From Cytophagales bacterium (GTDB taxonomy: Bacteria > Bacteroidota > Bacteroidia > Cytophagales > 172606-1), in NCBI GenBank assembly GCA_030446715.1, contig JAUJMU010000003.1, positions 331,630 to 395,629 on the forward strand: DNA of 64,000 nt, read 5' to 3'. Each line of letters opens with the position of its first letter. The first letter of the stretch is position 1. The position numbers and the translations under genes were made by a program. Below the pieces are notes generated by a model. That model made no database searches. It was not told the DNA's origin and saw only the letters and a program-made list of their open reading frames with translations. This document shows positions 17,576-28,853 of the stretch, piece after piece.

Positions 17576-17755
17576 TTAAGCTTCGGTATTTTTCTTGTCC
17601 TGGATTTCCACGCGGATTTCCTGGGCAAGGTTCTTAAGATCCTGCATGCCTTTTCTTACTCTGGTTCCGGCTGCCTGGTTGCCCTTGTCGTAGAACTTTT
17701 CAAAATCACCTTCCAATGACATGACTAAATCACGGATTTGGTCGAATCTTTTCAT
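17576..17755 (-). CDS. Histone H1-like DNA-binding protein (Hc1 family)
   Basis: A 59-residue basic, helical protein (MKRFDQIRDLVMSLEGDFEK at the start, then YDKGNQAAGTRVRKGMQDLK) that matches the short Bacteroidota Hc1/histone H1-like family. The two halves form amphipathic helices; the GTRVRKGMQ segment with Arg and Lys is the likely DNA contact. Chlamydial Hc1 condenses the nucleoid; the short Bacteroidota form lacks the long Lys/Ala-rich tail and is assumed to be a minor nucleoid protein. It has its own terminator and an AT-rich upstream region (17756-17870). Confidence 0.88.
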   Translation of the reverse strand: MKRFDQIRDLVMSLEGDFEKFYDKGNQAAGTRVRKGMQDLKNLAQEIRVEIQDKKNTEA

Positions 17756-17901
17756 TGCGTGAAGTTTATGGTTAAAATTGAATTATTTGATGCCCGAATT
17801 TAATAATTAAAATATATTGTACAAATTTTAATAAAAAATTCTCGCTCTTTCTACTTTAAACGGCATTCGGCCTTAGCATAAGACAAACCGGAGCCCTGGC
17901 T

Positions 17902-19149
17902 TTAAAGTACTACAGTCGGCACCTCCAGATTAGCATAAACCCCAGTTTGGAGTTTCCTTGAAATGTCCTCAAAAGCATCAAGCGTACGGGATACATCATC
18001 CAGAGAGTGCATCGCGGTGGGAATCAGGCGCATCAGGACAATACCCTTAGGAACAACAGGATACGCTACGACGGAGCAGAAAATATGGTGGTTTTCACGA
18101 AGGTCCCGGATCAGGTTCTGCACCTCTACCGGATTGCCATTCATGTATACCGGGGTTACCGGCGATTGTGGATTTCCTATATTAAACCCCCTCTCCCGCA
18201 GGCCGTTCTGCAGGGCGTTTACGATTGTCCATAGCTTTTCACGCAATTCAGGCTGGTTGCGCAGCAATTCCAGCCGCTTCAGCGCACCTACCACAAGAGG
18301 CATTGGCAGTGCCTTGGCAAAGATCTGCGAACGGGTATTGTAGCGAAGGAAGTTGAGTATCTGCTTCTCACCAGCCACGAAGGCACCGATGCTGGCCATT
18401 GACTTGGCGAAGGTGGAGAAGTAAATATCGATTCCCTCCTGACAGCCCAGGGCCTCTCCTACACCGGCACCGGTCGCACCCATGGTACCAAAACCGTGTG
18501 CGTCGTCTACCAGGAGCCGGAATGAATATTTTTTCTTCAGTTCTACGATTTCTTTCAGTTTACCAACGCTGCTGGACATCCCGAATACACCTTCGGTCAC
18601 GACCAGAATGCCTCCGCCTGACTCGGCGGCAAGGCGGGTAGCCCGTTGAAGCTGCTTTTCCAGATTATCAATGTCATTGTGGGCATATCCGAAACGCTTG
18701 CCCATGTGCAGGCGCGCACCGTCCACAATACAGGCATGCGACTCCAGGTCGTAGATCAGAACATCGTGGCGGTCCAGCAGCGCATCGATAACCGACATAA
18801 TTCCCTGGTAACCGAAATTAAGTAATATGGCATCTTCCTTCTGGGCAAACTGGGCCAGCTCAACTTCCAGCTGCTCGTGGTATTTTGTATTTCCGGACAT
18901 CATTCTGGCTCCCATCGGCGACCCGAGTCCCCACTGGGCAGCGGCTTCCGCATCGGCTTTGCGTACTTGCGGGTGGTTGGCCAGACCAATGTAGTTATTC
19001 AGGCTCCAGTTGAGCATCGGCATTCCGCGGAAAGTCATATAAGGCCCGATCTCCCCTTCCAGCTTTGGAAATGCAAGGTAGCCATGCACTGTCCGGGAGT
19101 GTTGCCCCAATGGACCCATATTCGTAAGTCGCTTTTCAAATAAATCCAC
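17902..19149 (-). CDS. Alpha-oxoamine synthase, serine palmitoyltransferase-like (or cysteate acyltransferase)
   Basis: A 415-residue PLP-dependent enzyme of the AONS/SPT family. The catalytic Lys is K249 in STFAKSMASIGAF; the DDAH motif (215-218) and a His in ESHAC (138) stack on the cofactor. The family condenses an amino acid with an acyl thioester. In Bacteroidota the close homologues are serine palmitoyltransferase, which starts sphingolipid synthesis, and cysteate fatty-acyltransferase, which starts sulfonolipid (capnine) synthesis. The sequence alone does not tell me which. The divergent biotin carboxylase next to it supports a lipid role. Confidence 0.85.
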   Translation of the reverse strand: MDLFEKRLTNMGPLGQHSRTVHGYLAFPKLEGEIGPYMTFRGMPMLNWSLNNYIGLANHPQVRKADAEAAAQWGLGSPMGARMMSGNTKYHEQLEVELAQFAQKEDAILLNFGYQGIMSVIDALLDRHDVLIYDLESHACIVDGARLHMGKRFGYAHNDIDNLEKQLQRATRLAAESGGGILVVTEGVFGMSSSVGKLKEIVELKKKYSFRLLVDDAHGFGTMGATGAGVGEALGCQEGIDIYFSTFAKSMASIGAFVAGEKQILNFLRYNTRSQIFAKALPMPLVVGALKRLELLRNQPELREKLWTIVNALQNGLRERGFNIGNPQSPVTPVYMNGNPVEVQNLIRDLRENHHIFCSVVAYPVVPKGIVLMRLIPTAMHSLDDVSRTLDAFEDISRKLQTGVYANLEVPTVVL

Positions 19150-19315
19150 GATGTAATTAGTTATGTTAGGGTGAAGGATTCAGACATTCTTCAAACAGTA
19201 CAAAGTTATCAGTAAATGGCGAAATATGCCAATCGGCGCTTTTTTACAACCGCTTATTCACAAATTACTTTTTTGATTTAAGTTTAGGGGTCTTACAACC
19301 TTTATGAATTGAGGA

Positions 19316-20809
19316 ATGCGGAAAATCCACAAGATTCTGGTGGCCAACCGGGGCGAAATCGCCTTGCGTGTCATGCGCTCAGCGCGTGAAATGGGGATAC
19401 CGACCGTGGCAGTGTACAGCGAGGCTGACCGCCGGTCGCTGCACGTCCGGTACGCTGATGAGGCAATCTGCATCGGCCCTGCCCCATCGGCCGAGTCTTA
19501 CCTGAGAATAGATAAGATCATCGGTGCCTGCCGGCTGACCGGCGCTGATGCTGTGCATCCTGGTTACGGTTTTCTTTCGGAAAATGCCACCTTTGCCCGC
19601 AAGGTGCAGGAGGCCGGCATCGTGTTTATCGGTCCTTCTCCGGAGTCAATTGAAGTGATGGGCAGCAAACTTGCCGCCAAGGCTGCCGCGGCCAGATACA
19701 ATATTCCGATGGTGCCCGGTACGCCTGCTGCCATTGCTGACTTTGAAGAAGCAAGGCTCGTTTGCCGGCAGATCGGGTATCCGGTGCTGATCAAGGCTTC
19801 GGCCGGCGGAGGTGGCAAGGGAATGCGCGTAATCGGGCAGGAGGATGAACTACCGGAAGGCATGCAGCGTGCCATCAGCGAAGCTGCCTCGGCATTCGGG
19901 GACGGTTCAGTTTTCATTGAAAAATACATCACCTCGCCCCGTCACATTGAGATACAGGTTCTGGGCGATCAGCACGGCAACCTGGTGTACCTGTTTGAGC
20001 GGGAATGTTCGGTCCAGCGCCGCCACCAGAAAGTGATTGAAGAAGCTCCTTCCGCCATCCTGACGCCGGAGATCCGGGCCGCCATGGGCAAAAGTGCCGT
20101 TGACGTGGCCCGCGCCTGCGGCTACTATGGCGCCGGTACCGTTGAGTTTATCCTGGATGAGGAAAAAAACTACTATTTTCTGGAGATGAATACCCGCCTC
20201 CAGGTAGAACATCCGGTGACTGAGATGATTACCGGAGTTGATCTGGTAAAGGAGCAGATTAAAATTGCCGCAGGAGAAAAGCTTTCTTTCCGGCAGGAGA
20301 ACCTTAGCATAACCGGACATGCGGTTGAGGTAAGGGTGTACGCAGAAGACCCCCGCAATAATTTCCTCCCCGACACCGGCCGGCTACAGACCTACCGCCG
20401 GCCTCAGGGACCGGGCATCCGGGTGGATGACGGCTTTGAACAGGGCATGGACATACCTATCTATTATGACCCGATGCTGGCCAAGCTGATTGCCTGGGGC
20501 AAAGACCGGGCGGAAGCCATTGAAAGAATGAAACGGGCCATTGATGAGTACGATATTACCGGACCGGAAACAACCCTCTCCTTCTGCCGGTTTGTAATGG
20601 AACACGAAGCTTTCCGGTCCGGTAATTTTGACACAAACTTCATCAGCCGTTACTATACGCCAGAGGTGCAGGAAAGAGCAGCCACTGAGGAAGAAATGGA
20701 TATTGCCGCCGCACTGGCGGTTATGCTGTCCCGGAATGATACACCACAACCGGCCGGCCAGGTGACTTCTTCACAAGGAAGCAAATGGAAAGTAACCAGA
20801 AGAAAATGA
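19316..20809 (+). CDS. accC: Acyl-CoA carboxylase, biotin carboxylase subunit
   Basis: A 497-residue ATP-grasp enzyme that carboxylates biotin on its carrier protein. Visible are the N-terminal KILVANRGEIALRV, the glycine-rich ATP loop KASAGGGGKGMR, the motif RECSVQRRHQKV, and EMNTRLQVEHPVTE with the catalytic Arg. It is about 50 residues longer than typical AccC of fatty acid synthesis (about 449), with a tail ending in the region DTNFISRYYTPEVQ that resembles the propionyl/methylcrotonyl-CoA carboxylase alpha class. No carboxyltransferase or BCCP gene is adjacent, so substrate (acetyl- or propionyl-CoA) is open. Confidence 0.9.
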   Translation: MRKIHKILVANRGEIALRVMRSAREMGIPTVAVYSEADRRSLHVRYADEAICIGPAPSAESYLRIDKIIGACRLTGADAVHPGYGFLSENATFARKVQEAGIVFIGPSPESIEVMGSKLAAKAAAARYNIPMVPGTPAAIADFEEARLVCRQIGYPVLIKASAGGGGKGMRVIGQEDELPEGMQRAISEAASAFGDGSVFIEKYITSPRHIEIQVLGDQHGNLVYLFERECSVQRRHQKVIEEAPSAILTPEIRAAMGKSAVDVARACGYYGAGTVEFILDEEKNYYFLEMNTRLQVEHPVTEMITGVDLVKEQIKIAAGEKLSFRQENLSITGHAVEVRVYAEDPRNNFLPDTGRLQTYRRPQGPGIRVDDGFEQGMDIPIYYDPMLAKLIAWGKDRAEAIERMKRAIDEYDITGPETTLSFCRFVMEHEAFRSGNFDTNFISRYYTPEVQERAATEEEMDIAAALAVMLSRNDTPQPAGQVTSSQGSKWKVTRRK

Positions 20810-21143
20810 GATTTTTTATTTACTCAGCAAAAACTTAGGAAAAGATTATTGCTTTTATTTGCCCGTAAGATTCCTTATTACAAAAAATAATCTAATGGTA
20901 CATTGTTTAATTTTTTGTTATTTACAGGACCAATAATGTTGTCGTCAGGAATTTAGCTGCAAAAGACTACTATAAAGTGATTTTCGGGGAGTATATTTGC
21001 CGTTTGTTGGGAATACTATCTATAGTATATAATAAATTATTGTAAAGATTTAGTACAGCATATCATCTTTACCTTTATAACTTATTCCTGTAAATTTATT
21101 TTCGTAAGCTTACCCGCTGACAATCGGGTAGACCAAAACCAGC
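20810..21143 (+). other. AT-rich intergenic region
   Basis: No gene or RNA is recognised. It ends with a small hairpin TACCCG-N8-CGGGTA (21111-21130) directly before the start of the frameshifted gene, in what would be its leader. Confidence 0.6.
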
Positions 21144-21834
21144 ATGAAAAAAAACCAGATCTGTCCAGTCCTCCTGACTCTCCTGCTGAATTGCTTTTTT
21201 CTCTAGCTCACGCCCAGACGGCAACCACCCCCAGCTCCACTCCTGCCCCCAAACCGGGAGCCCATACGTTAGCCAGACAATACAGTGAGGTTCTGGAGAA
21301 AGCCAACTCCTACCAGGAATATAAGGTAATCAGAAAAGCTCAACTCGATGCTTTTCACCGCAGTGTTCAGGATTCACTGGCCCGGATCAGAAAAACCTTG
21401 TCCTTGCGCAGAGTAAAATTGAGGAACAGCAGACTCAACTGGGCAGTTTGAACCAAACCCTGCTCGGCAAGGAAAAAACCATTCAGGCCAGTCAGTATGA
21501 TAACGACCGGATTGCGGTAATGGGAATGCAGGTGCTGAAAGACCGTTACATCTTCACCAACTGGATTATCATCGGTTTACTGCTCACCATCGCCATTTTT
21601 GCTTTTGTCCGCTACCAGATGAGCAACCGGGTAGCTTCCGCTGCCCGCCGGGATTACGAGGAAGTAAAACAGGAACTGGAGTCTTACCGTCAGAAGTTGC
21701 TTGAGAGCAAAACGTCCCTTGGCCGGGAGCTACAGACTGAAAGAAACAAGATTGAAGAGCTTTACCAGGAAATCGCTTACCTGCAAAAACAACTCAGGTC
21801 CAACAGCGGTACCGGCACCTTTCGCCACGGTTGA
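21144..21834 (+). pseudogene. Coiled-coil membrane protein gene split by two frameshifts
   Basis: Three open segments in successive frames join into one sensible protein. Frame 1 from ATG 21144 gives a signal-peptide start and stops at TAG 21204. Adding one T to the T6 run at 21195-21200 continues it into CFFSLAHAQTATTP, a normal signal cleavage region. That frame breaks at the A5 run 21391-21395; adding one A continues RIRKNLVLAQSKIEEQQTQL into the last segment. The restored product (about 230 residues) has a signal peptide, a helical periplasmic part, one transmembrane helix (FTNWIIIGLLLTIAIFAFV) and a C-terminal coiled coil. Each break is a minus-1 contraction of a homopolymer, so a real pseudogene and a sequencing error are both possible. 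Confidence 0.8.
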
Positions 21835-21951
21835 GTTGACCAGGTAACTTGCTGATTCTTTCCCTGACTGCGGGGAGAATTACGTCTAACTTTTACTGGC
21901 CGTTCCCGTATAGATGGACAAATCAAGTTACCTGAAAAACCAACCATTATT

Positions 21952-22110
21952 ATGAACTTACTAACCATTATAGCCATCGTACTGATCGTGTTATGGCTCA
22001 TCGGATACACCGGATTCGGGGAATCGGTCGGCAGTTTTATTCATATTCTGCTGGTGCTGGCCATCATCGCCATTCTGATCCGGGTGATTCAGGGCCGCCG
22101 CGTCATTTAA
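21952..22110 (+). CDS. lmo0937-family small membrane protein
   Basis: A 52-residue protein with two hydrophobic helices (LTIIAIVLIVLWLIGYTG and GSFIHILLVLAIIAILIRVI) and the ending QGRRVI, which matches the small lmo0937/DUF5670 family. It is found in many Bacteroidota and Firmicutes; the function is unknown, with stress-response associations only. It starts with ATG directly after ACCATTATT and is a single-gene unit closed by a very stable hairpin. Confidence 0.85.
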   Translation: MNLLTIIAIVLIVLWLIGYTGFGESVGSFIHILLVLAIIAILIRVIQGRRVI

Positions 22111-22131
22111 GGTCGGTTAAATTAAAAAAAG

Positions 22132-22168
22132 GCAGGAAAACTGTCCCATTATGGGACAGTTTTCCTGC
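22132..22168. terminator. Strong bidirectional terminator (18-bp stem)
   Basis: Arms 22132-22149 and 22151-22168 are perfectly complementary (GCAGGAAAACTGTCCCAT / ATGGGACAGTTTTCCTGC). An A7 tract on the left makes it a good leftward terminator for dapA as well as a stop for the small gene. Confidence 0.9.
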
Positions 22169-22312
22169 TTATATGCCTTAAGTGCAGACTTTTGCCAATA
22201 AATGAAAAAATGCAATGAACAGGTGATAATCTTTGGCATTGCACCCCTTATATTACCCGTTTCAGCGTGGCCTGCGTCGTACAACCGGGGAATAACCGGT
22301 AACAAAAACTGG

Positions 22313-23221
22313 TCAGTTCACCTGCTCATGCTTTGCGTAGAGCGAGGTAATTTTACTTACCTGCCCGGCAATTTTTCGCGATAACCCCTCCGAAGCCGGT
22401 GCCAAAGGCAGCCGGACCGCTTTCCGGCAGATGCCCAGCTCCTGCAGTGCCTGCTTGACACCAACCGGATTGCCTTCTTCGTACATCAGCGGGTTGACGT
22501 CCAGCAAGGAATGCAGGTACTGATTTGCGCTTTGGTAATTACCGGCAAGTGCGTCTTTCACCATGCGGGTAAACGGAAACGGGAAAGCATTGGCAAGAAC
22601 GGAAATGGCTCCGCAGCCATCGGTGGCAATCAGGGGAACGGCCAGCAGGTCATCACCGGAAATGAGCATAAATCCGGGCGGCTTGCTGCGCACAATCTGC
22701 ATGCACTGCACCAGGTCACCGGAAGATTCCTTGGTCCCGATGATATTGGGGTGGGCCGCCAGCCGCAAAGTCGTTTCGGCGGAAATGTTGGATTGGGTGC
22801 GGGCCGGCACGTTGTACAGGATCACCGGCACCGGGGAGGCATCGGCAACGGCAGTATAGTGCCTGTAAATCCCTTCCTGAGAAGGCTTGTTGTAGTAAGG
22901 GCTAACCGAGAGAATGGCTTCTACCCCCCGGAAATCGGTGTCGCGGATGGCACGCAGTACTTCATCGGTATTGTTACCACCCAACCCGTACACCACTGGC
23001 AGTCCGGAAGGGTTATTGTCCTTTACGTAAGCCAGTACCTCCCTTTTTTCAGCATGGGTTATCGTGGGTGATTCTCCGGTGGTACCAGCCACCACGAAGT
23101 AGTCCACCCCGCCGGCGGTTGTGTATCTGAGCAGTTTCCCCAGCGATTGAAGGTCAAGGGATAAGTCATCGGCAAACGGGGTAACGAGAGCTACTCCGGT
23201 GCCCGAAAGATTACGCTTCAT
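22313..23221 (-). CDS. dapA: 4-hydroxy-tetrahydrodipicolinate synthase
   Basis: A 302-residue TIM-barrel lyase that condenses pyruvate and aspartate semialdehyde. The Schiff-base Lys is in IIGTKESSGDLVQ; the proton-relay Tyr is in ILYNVPART; the substrate motif GTTGESPTITHAEK is near residue 45-60. Its start lies inside the end of the upstream DUF6913 gene (11-base overlap), so the two are translationally coupled. It is the last gene of its unit, before the strong hairpin. Confidence 0.95.
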   Translation of the reverse strand: MKRNLSGTGVALVTPFADDLSLDLQSLGKLLRYTTAGGVDYFVVAGTTGESPTITHAEKREVLAYVKDNNPSGLPVVYGLGGNNTDEVLRAIRDTDFRGVEAILSVSPYYNKPSQEGIYRHYTAVADASPVPVILYNVPARTQSNISAETTLRLAAHPNIIGTKESSGDLVQCMQIVRSKPPGFMLISGDDLLAVPLIATDGCGAISVLANAFPFPFTRMVKDALAGNYQSANQYLHSLLDVNPLMYEEGNPVGVKQALQELGICRKAVRLPLAPASEGLSRKIAGQVSKITSLYAKHEQVN

Positions 23222-23741
23222 CCGTAGCTAGCAATAATGTGTACTGGTACATCTGATTAATCAAGGCCGGTAAAGGTTCACCGGCGGCTACCTTTACCAT
23301 TACTTCAAAATATTTTTCCTTATCGGGAACGTACGTGCCCACCCGGAATCTGGCTTTGCTCCGCTGCATAATGATATCAAAGGGCAGGAAATCTTCCCCG
23401 TTGATGCAGAACAGGTAATCAAACGAAAAACCGGTGAACTGGTCCACTTTTTCGTTGCGGATGTGCCCCAGTGGTGTCAGTTCTTTTTTGGTGAAGTAAT
23501 CGAACTTGAACGCATACGGGTTGCTGTGTGGTCTTTCAAAATAAGTGAGAGCCCGCACCCGTTTGCCGTCCTGCTGCAACTGACGGATAAAATCGTTGAT
23601 GGCACCTGCCTCAGCTGAAAACTGATCACTGAACAAAACGCCAATGTCTTTTGCCATACTGAAAGGAACCGGACTTCGGCCGCCGGTCCCCTGCCGGAGT
23701 AACTTCCGGTTCTGCCATCTGAGCAATAATTTCCTGAACAT
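23211..23741 (-). CDS. DUF6913-family protein
   Basis: A 176-residue soluble protein of the kind annotated DUF6913 in Bacteroidota (opening MFRKLLLRWQNRKLLRQG, middle KDIGVLFSDQFSAEAGAIND, later FDYLFCINGEDFLPFDIIMQ). No catalytic motif is evident. It overlaps the dapA start by 11 bases, and this neighbourhood is one that I recall as recurrent, which suggests a role linked to DapA or to cell-wall precursor supply; that is inference only. Confidence 0.75.
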   Translation of the reverse strand: MFRKLLLRWQNRKLLRQGTGGRSPVPFSMAKDIGVLFSDQFSAEAGAINDFIRQLQQDGKRVRALTYFERPHSNPYAFKFDYFTKKELTPLGHIRNEKVDQFTGFSFDYLFCINGEDFLPFDIIMQRSKARFRVGTYVPDKEKYFEVMVKVAAGEPLPALINQMYQYTLLLATDEA

Positions 23742-23789
23742 GGGGGCAAAAGATCAAAATAAGGATAGCTGGTCGGCCAAATGTACCCA

Positions 23790-26260
<2,471 letters not shown>

Positions 26261-26719
26261 ATGGAGAACAGACTGGCATTGAAGCAAAAGCTATATGAAG
26301 AGTGCCTGACCAGGCAACGGAGCAGCGTTCAGCGGGTGAAAGATGTGATGAAAGAAGCCCAGGAAAGTGCCCTGGCCGACGACGAAAATTCTGAAGAACT
26401 ATTTGACTCATACCGGGAGCAGATGCAGCACACACGGGAAATGTATGCATCCCAGTTGCTTATTGCTCAGAATGAACTTGAGGTGCTGGAACGGGTACCG
26501 GCCAATGATCTTACCCCGGTCATTGAGGTGGGTGCTGTAGTCCGCACGGATAATCAGAATTTCTTTGTAGCCATCAGTTTGGGTAAGATTGACCTGGATG
26601 GCAGCACTTACTTTCCAATTTCTACCTCATCGCCCATTTTTCAGGCCATGGTTGGGCTTAAGGAAGGCGCAACCTTCCAGTTCCGGGACCGGAAGTTTAA
26701 TATCAGGGAAGTCTTTTAG
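26261..26719 (+). CDS. GreA/GreB-like C-terminal-domain protein
   Basis: A 152-residue protein. The N-terminal half is a highly charged helical pair (EECLTRQRSSVQRVKDVMKE to HTREMYASQLLIAQNELEVL), and the C-terminal half (about 90-152, GAVVRTDNQNFFVAISLG... SPIFQAMVGLKEGATFQFRD) has the shape of the FKBP-like GreA/GreB C-terminal domain. GreA proteins enter the RNA polymerase secondary channel. The usual acidic tip residues of the coiled coil cannot be confirmed, so this may be a divergent Gre-type secondary-channel protein. It is monocistronic. Confidence 0.7.
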   Translation: MENRLALKQKLYEECLTRQRSSVQRVKDVMKEAQESALADDENSEELFDSYREQMQHTREMYASQLLIAQNELEVLERVPANDLTPVIEVGAVVRTDNQNFFVAISLGKIDLDGSTYFPISTSSPIFQAMVGLKEGATFQFRDRKFNIREVF

Positions 26720-26752
26720 CGGGGCGTTGTTGATTCATTCTTTATACAGTAA

Positions 26753-27409
26753 TCAGCTGAACCTGAACTGGAGGTAATTGATGGTAAACCCTTCTTTCAG
26801 AAACTGTTGCTCATACTTGGTCTGGATACCGAAGTGATGGGCCAGCAGATCGGAATGGTACAGATCATAGGTAAAGAACAGGTCCCTGACCGGATATTTT
26901 TTGAGGACATCAAGAGTAAACCGGAAAAGCTCAGGGTTGTCAGTCTTGAAGTGGACCAGACCATCCGGTTTGAGGAGGGTGCGGTATTTCCCGAGGTAAC
27001 GCGGATGGGTAAGCCGGCGCTTTTCCTGTCCGGGCTTGGGCCTTGGATCAGGAAAAGGAATCCAGATTTCCGCTATTTCACCGGGAGAAAAAAATCTTTC
27101 CAGAAAGTCGGCAGTTCCCCTCAGAAAACCGGCATTTTTAAGTCCCAGATCCTGAACAATGCCCGCACCTTTCCAGATCCGGTCTCCTTTTACGTCAAGT
27201 CCGGCGAAGTTGCGGTGAGGGAATTGTCTGGCAAGGCCAATGGTGTACTCTCCGCCCCCGCAACCCAGTTCAACCGTGATCGGGTTTTCATTTTTAAAAA
27301 ACAGGGAATTCCAATTGCCGCTGATCTGAGCATAAAGCGGCTTTCCTTCCTCCAACACATGGTCCTGACGGCCGATCTGCTGGTAACGCATTATTTTTCT
27401 ACGGGGCAT
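26753..27409 (-). CDS. trmB: tRNA (guanine-N7-)-methyltransferase
   Basis: A 218-residue SAM-dependent enzyme that makes m7G46 in tRNA. The SAM-binding motif ELGCGGGEYTIGLA is near residue 47; IWIPFPDPRPKPGQEKRRL is the TrmB signature with the catalytic Asp, and HFKTDNPELFRFTLD follows. It sits 43 bases downstream of folC in the same direction and convergent (33-base gap) with the GreA-like gene. Confidence 0.95.
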   Translation of the reverse strand: MPRRKIMRYQQIGRQDHVLEEGKPLYAQISGNWNSLFFKNENPITVELGCGGGEYTIGLARQFPHRNFAGLDVKGDRIWKGAGIVQDLGLKNAGFLRGTADFLERFFSPGEIAEIWIPFPDPRPKPGQEKRRLTHPRYLGKYRTLLKPDGLVHFKTDNPELFRFTLDVLKKYPVRDLFFTYDLYHSDLLAHHFGIQTKYEQQFLKEGFTINYLQFRFS

Positions 27410-27452
27410 ATACGCAAATCCTTTTCACAAAAAGCGGGAGACGCCACGCGGG

Positions 27453-28745
27453 CTATAAGTTTTCAATTTCGGCCACCACAAAGGTGCTGCCGGCAATAAA
27501 CAGCAGGTCATCCGGAGCAGCCTCCTGACGCGCCATCCGGATGGCGTCGTTCACATCCGGAATGGCAACACCCTTCAGCCCGTACAAGCGGGCCTCCTGC
27601 TGCAGCTGAGCGGCCGGGAAGGCCCGGGGAATATCGGCCTGACAAAAGTAATACCGTGCATCAGATGGCAGTAGCGGAAAAACAAGGCTCAGGTCTTTGT
27701 CCTTTACCGTGCCAAAAATGAAATGCAATGTGCCGTACCGCAGCGCTCTCAGCTGCTCAACCAATTCACGAATACCGCCTTCATTATGTCCTGTATCACA
27801 AATAGTTAATGGTTCTTTAGCCAACACCTGCCAGCGGCCCTTCAAACCGGTAAACCCGGTTACACCGGCAAAAGCAGACCGGATATGAGCATCCGAAACA
27901 GCGTAGCCCGACTGCCTCAGCAAAAGGACTGATTGCATTACGCCCTGAATATTTTTTAACTGATACTGACCAAGCAACTGTAAGGACAAACCGGTCAGAA
28001 ACGGTTGGTCCTGATGCCACACGTCCACTTCCCGCTGCATCTCCGTGATCCCGCGGTCAAATACCCGCCAGTGATCAGCCGCAAAATAAATGGGTGATCC
28101 GGCCTGGGCTGCTTTACTGATGAAAACGTCAGCTACTTCCGGCTGACGTTCACTGATGACAACTGGCACAAACGGTTTGATAATGCCGGCTTTTTCGGAG
28201 GCAATCTCCGGCAGCGTGTTGCCCAGAATATCCTGATGATCGTAACTGATGTTGGTAATTACGGACAGCAACGGGGTGATCACATTGGTCGAGTCAAGCC
28301 TTCCACCCAAACCTACCTCTATAACGGCTATATCTACCTTCTCCCGGGCGAAGTAATCAAAAGCCATCCCTACAGTCATTTCAAAAAAAGAAGGCTGTAT
28401 GCGGTCAATTGCGTCCTGATTCCTTGCTACGAAATTCACGACAGCCCCGGGCACCATTTCGTGGCCATCTATCCGGATGCGTTCCGTGAAAGATTTCAGG
28501 TGAGGAGATGTATACAGGCCAGTCCGGTATCCCGCTGCCTGCAGTATTGCGGCCAGCAGATGGGAGGTGCTGCCTTTGCCATTAGTACCGGCTACGTGGA
28601 TACTTTTGAAACTCAGGTGCGGGTTTCCCAGATAAGCACAGAGGGCAATGGTATTATTCAGGTCCGCTTTGTAGGCCGCCTTCCCGATGCGGTGAAACAT
28701 CGGAAGGCGGTTATAAAGGTAATCGAGGGTCTGCGCGTAATCCAT
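27453..28745 (-). CDS. folC: Folylpolyglutamate / dihydrofolate synthase
   Basis: A 430-residue Mur-ligase-type ATPase that adds glutamate to dihydropteroate and to folates. The P-loop is in HVAGTNGKGSTSHLL, the folate region in TSPHLKSFTERIRIDG, and the central motif in VIEVGLGGRLDSTNVI. I start it at the internal ATG (28745, MDYAQTLDYLYNRL) because the preceding 11 codons do not look coding. It is between tonB and trmB, all leftward, and probably in one transcript. Confidence 0.93.
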   Translation of the reverse strand: MDYAQTLDYLYNRLPMFHRIGKAAYKADLNNTIALCAYLGNPHLSFKSIHVAGTNGKGSTSHLLAAILQAAGYRTGLYTSPHLKSFTERIRIDGHEMVPGAVVNFVARNQDAIDRIQPSFFEMTVGMAFDYFAREKVDIAVIEVGLGGRLDSTNVITPLLSVITNISYDHQDILGNTLPEIASEKAGIIKPFVPVVISERQPEVADVFISKAAQAGSPIYFAADHWRVFDRGITEMQREVDVWHQDQPFLTGLSLQLLGQYQLKNIQGVMQSVLLLRQSGYAVSDAHIRSAFAGVTGFTGLKGRWQVLAKEPLTICDTGHNEGGIRELVEQLRALRYGTLHFIFGTVKDKDLSLVFPLLPSDARYYFCQADIPRAFPAAQLQQEARLYGLKGVAIPDVNDAIRMARQEAAPDDLLFIAGSTFVVAEIENL

Positions 28746-28807
28746 TTCGCAACTGGCAATTGGTGCGAATATGGACATTTTACGCTGAACTTGCAGCTTA
28801 TACCTTT

Positions 28808-28833
28808 ATGGTAGCACAATATGGTAGCACAAT
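28808..28833. repeat. Tandem duplication of a 13-mer
   Basis: Two exact copies of ATGGTAGCACAAT (28808-28820, 28821-28833) fill the short gap between the folC start and the tonB stop. It may affect spacing between the two genes. Confidence 0.85.
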
Positions 28834-28853
28834 ATTGCCAGGGGCAGATAAGG

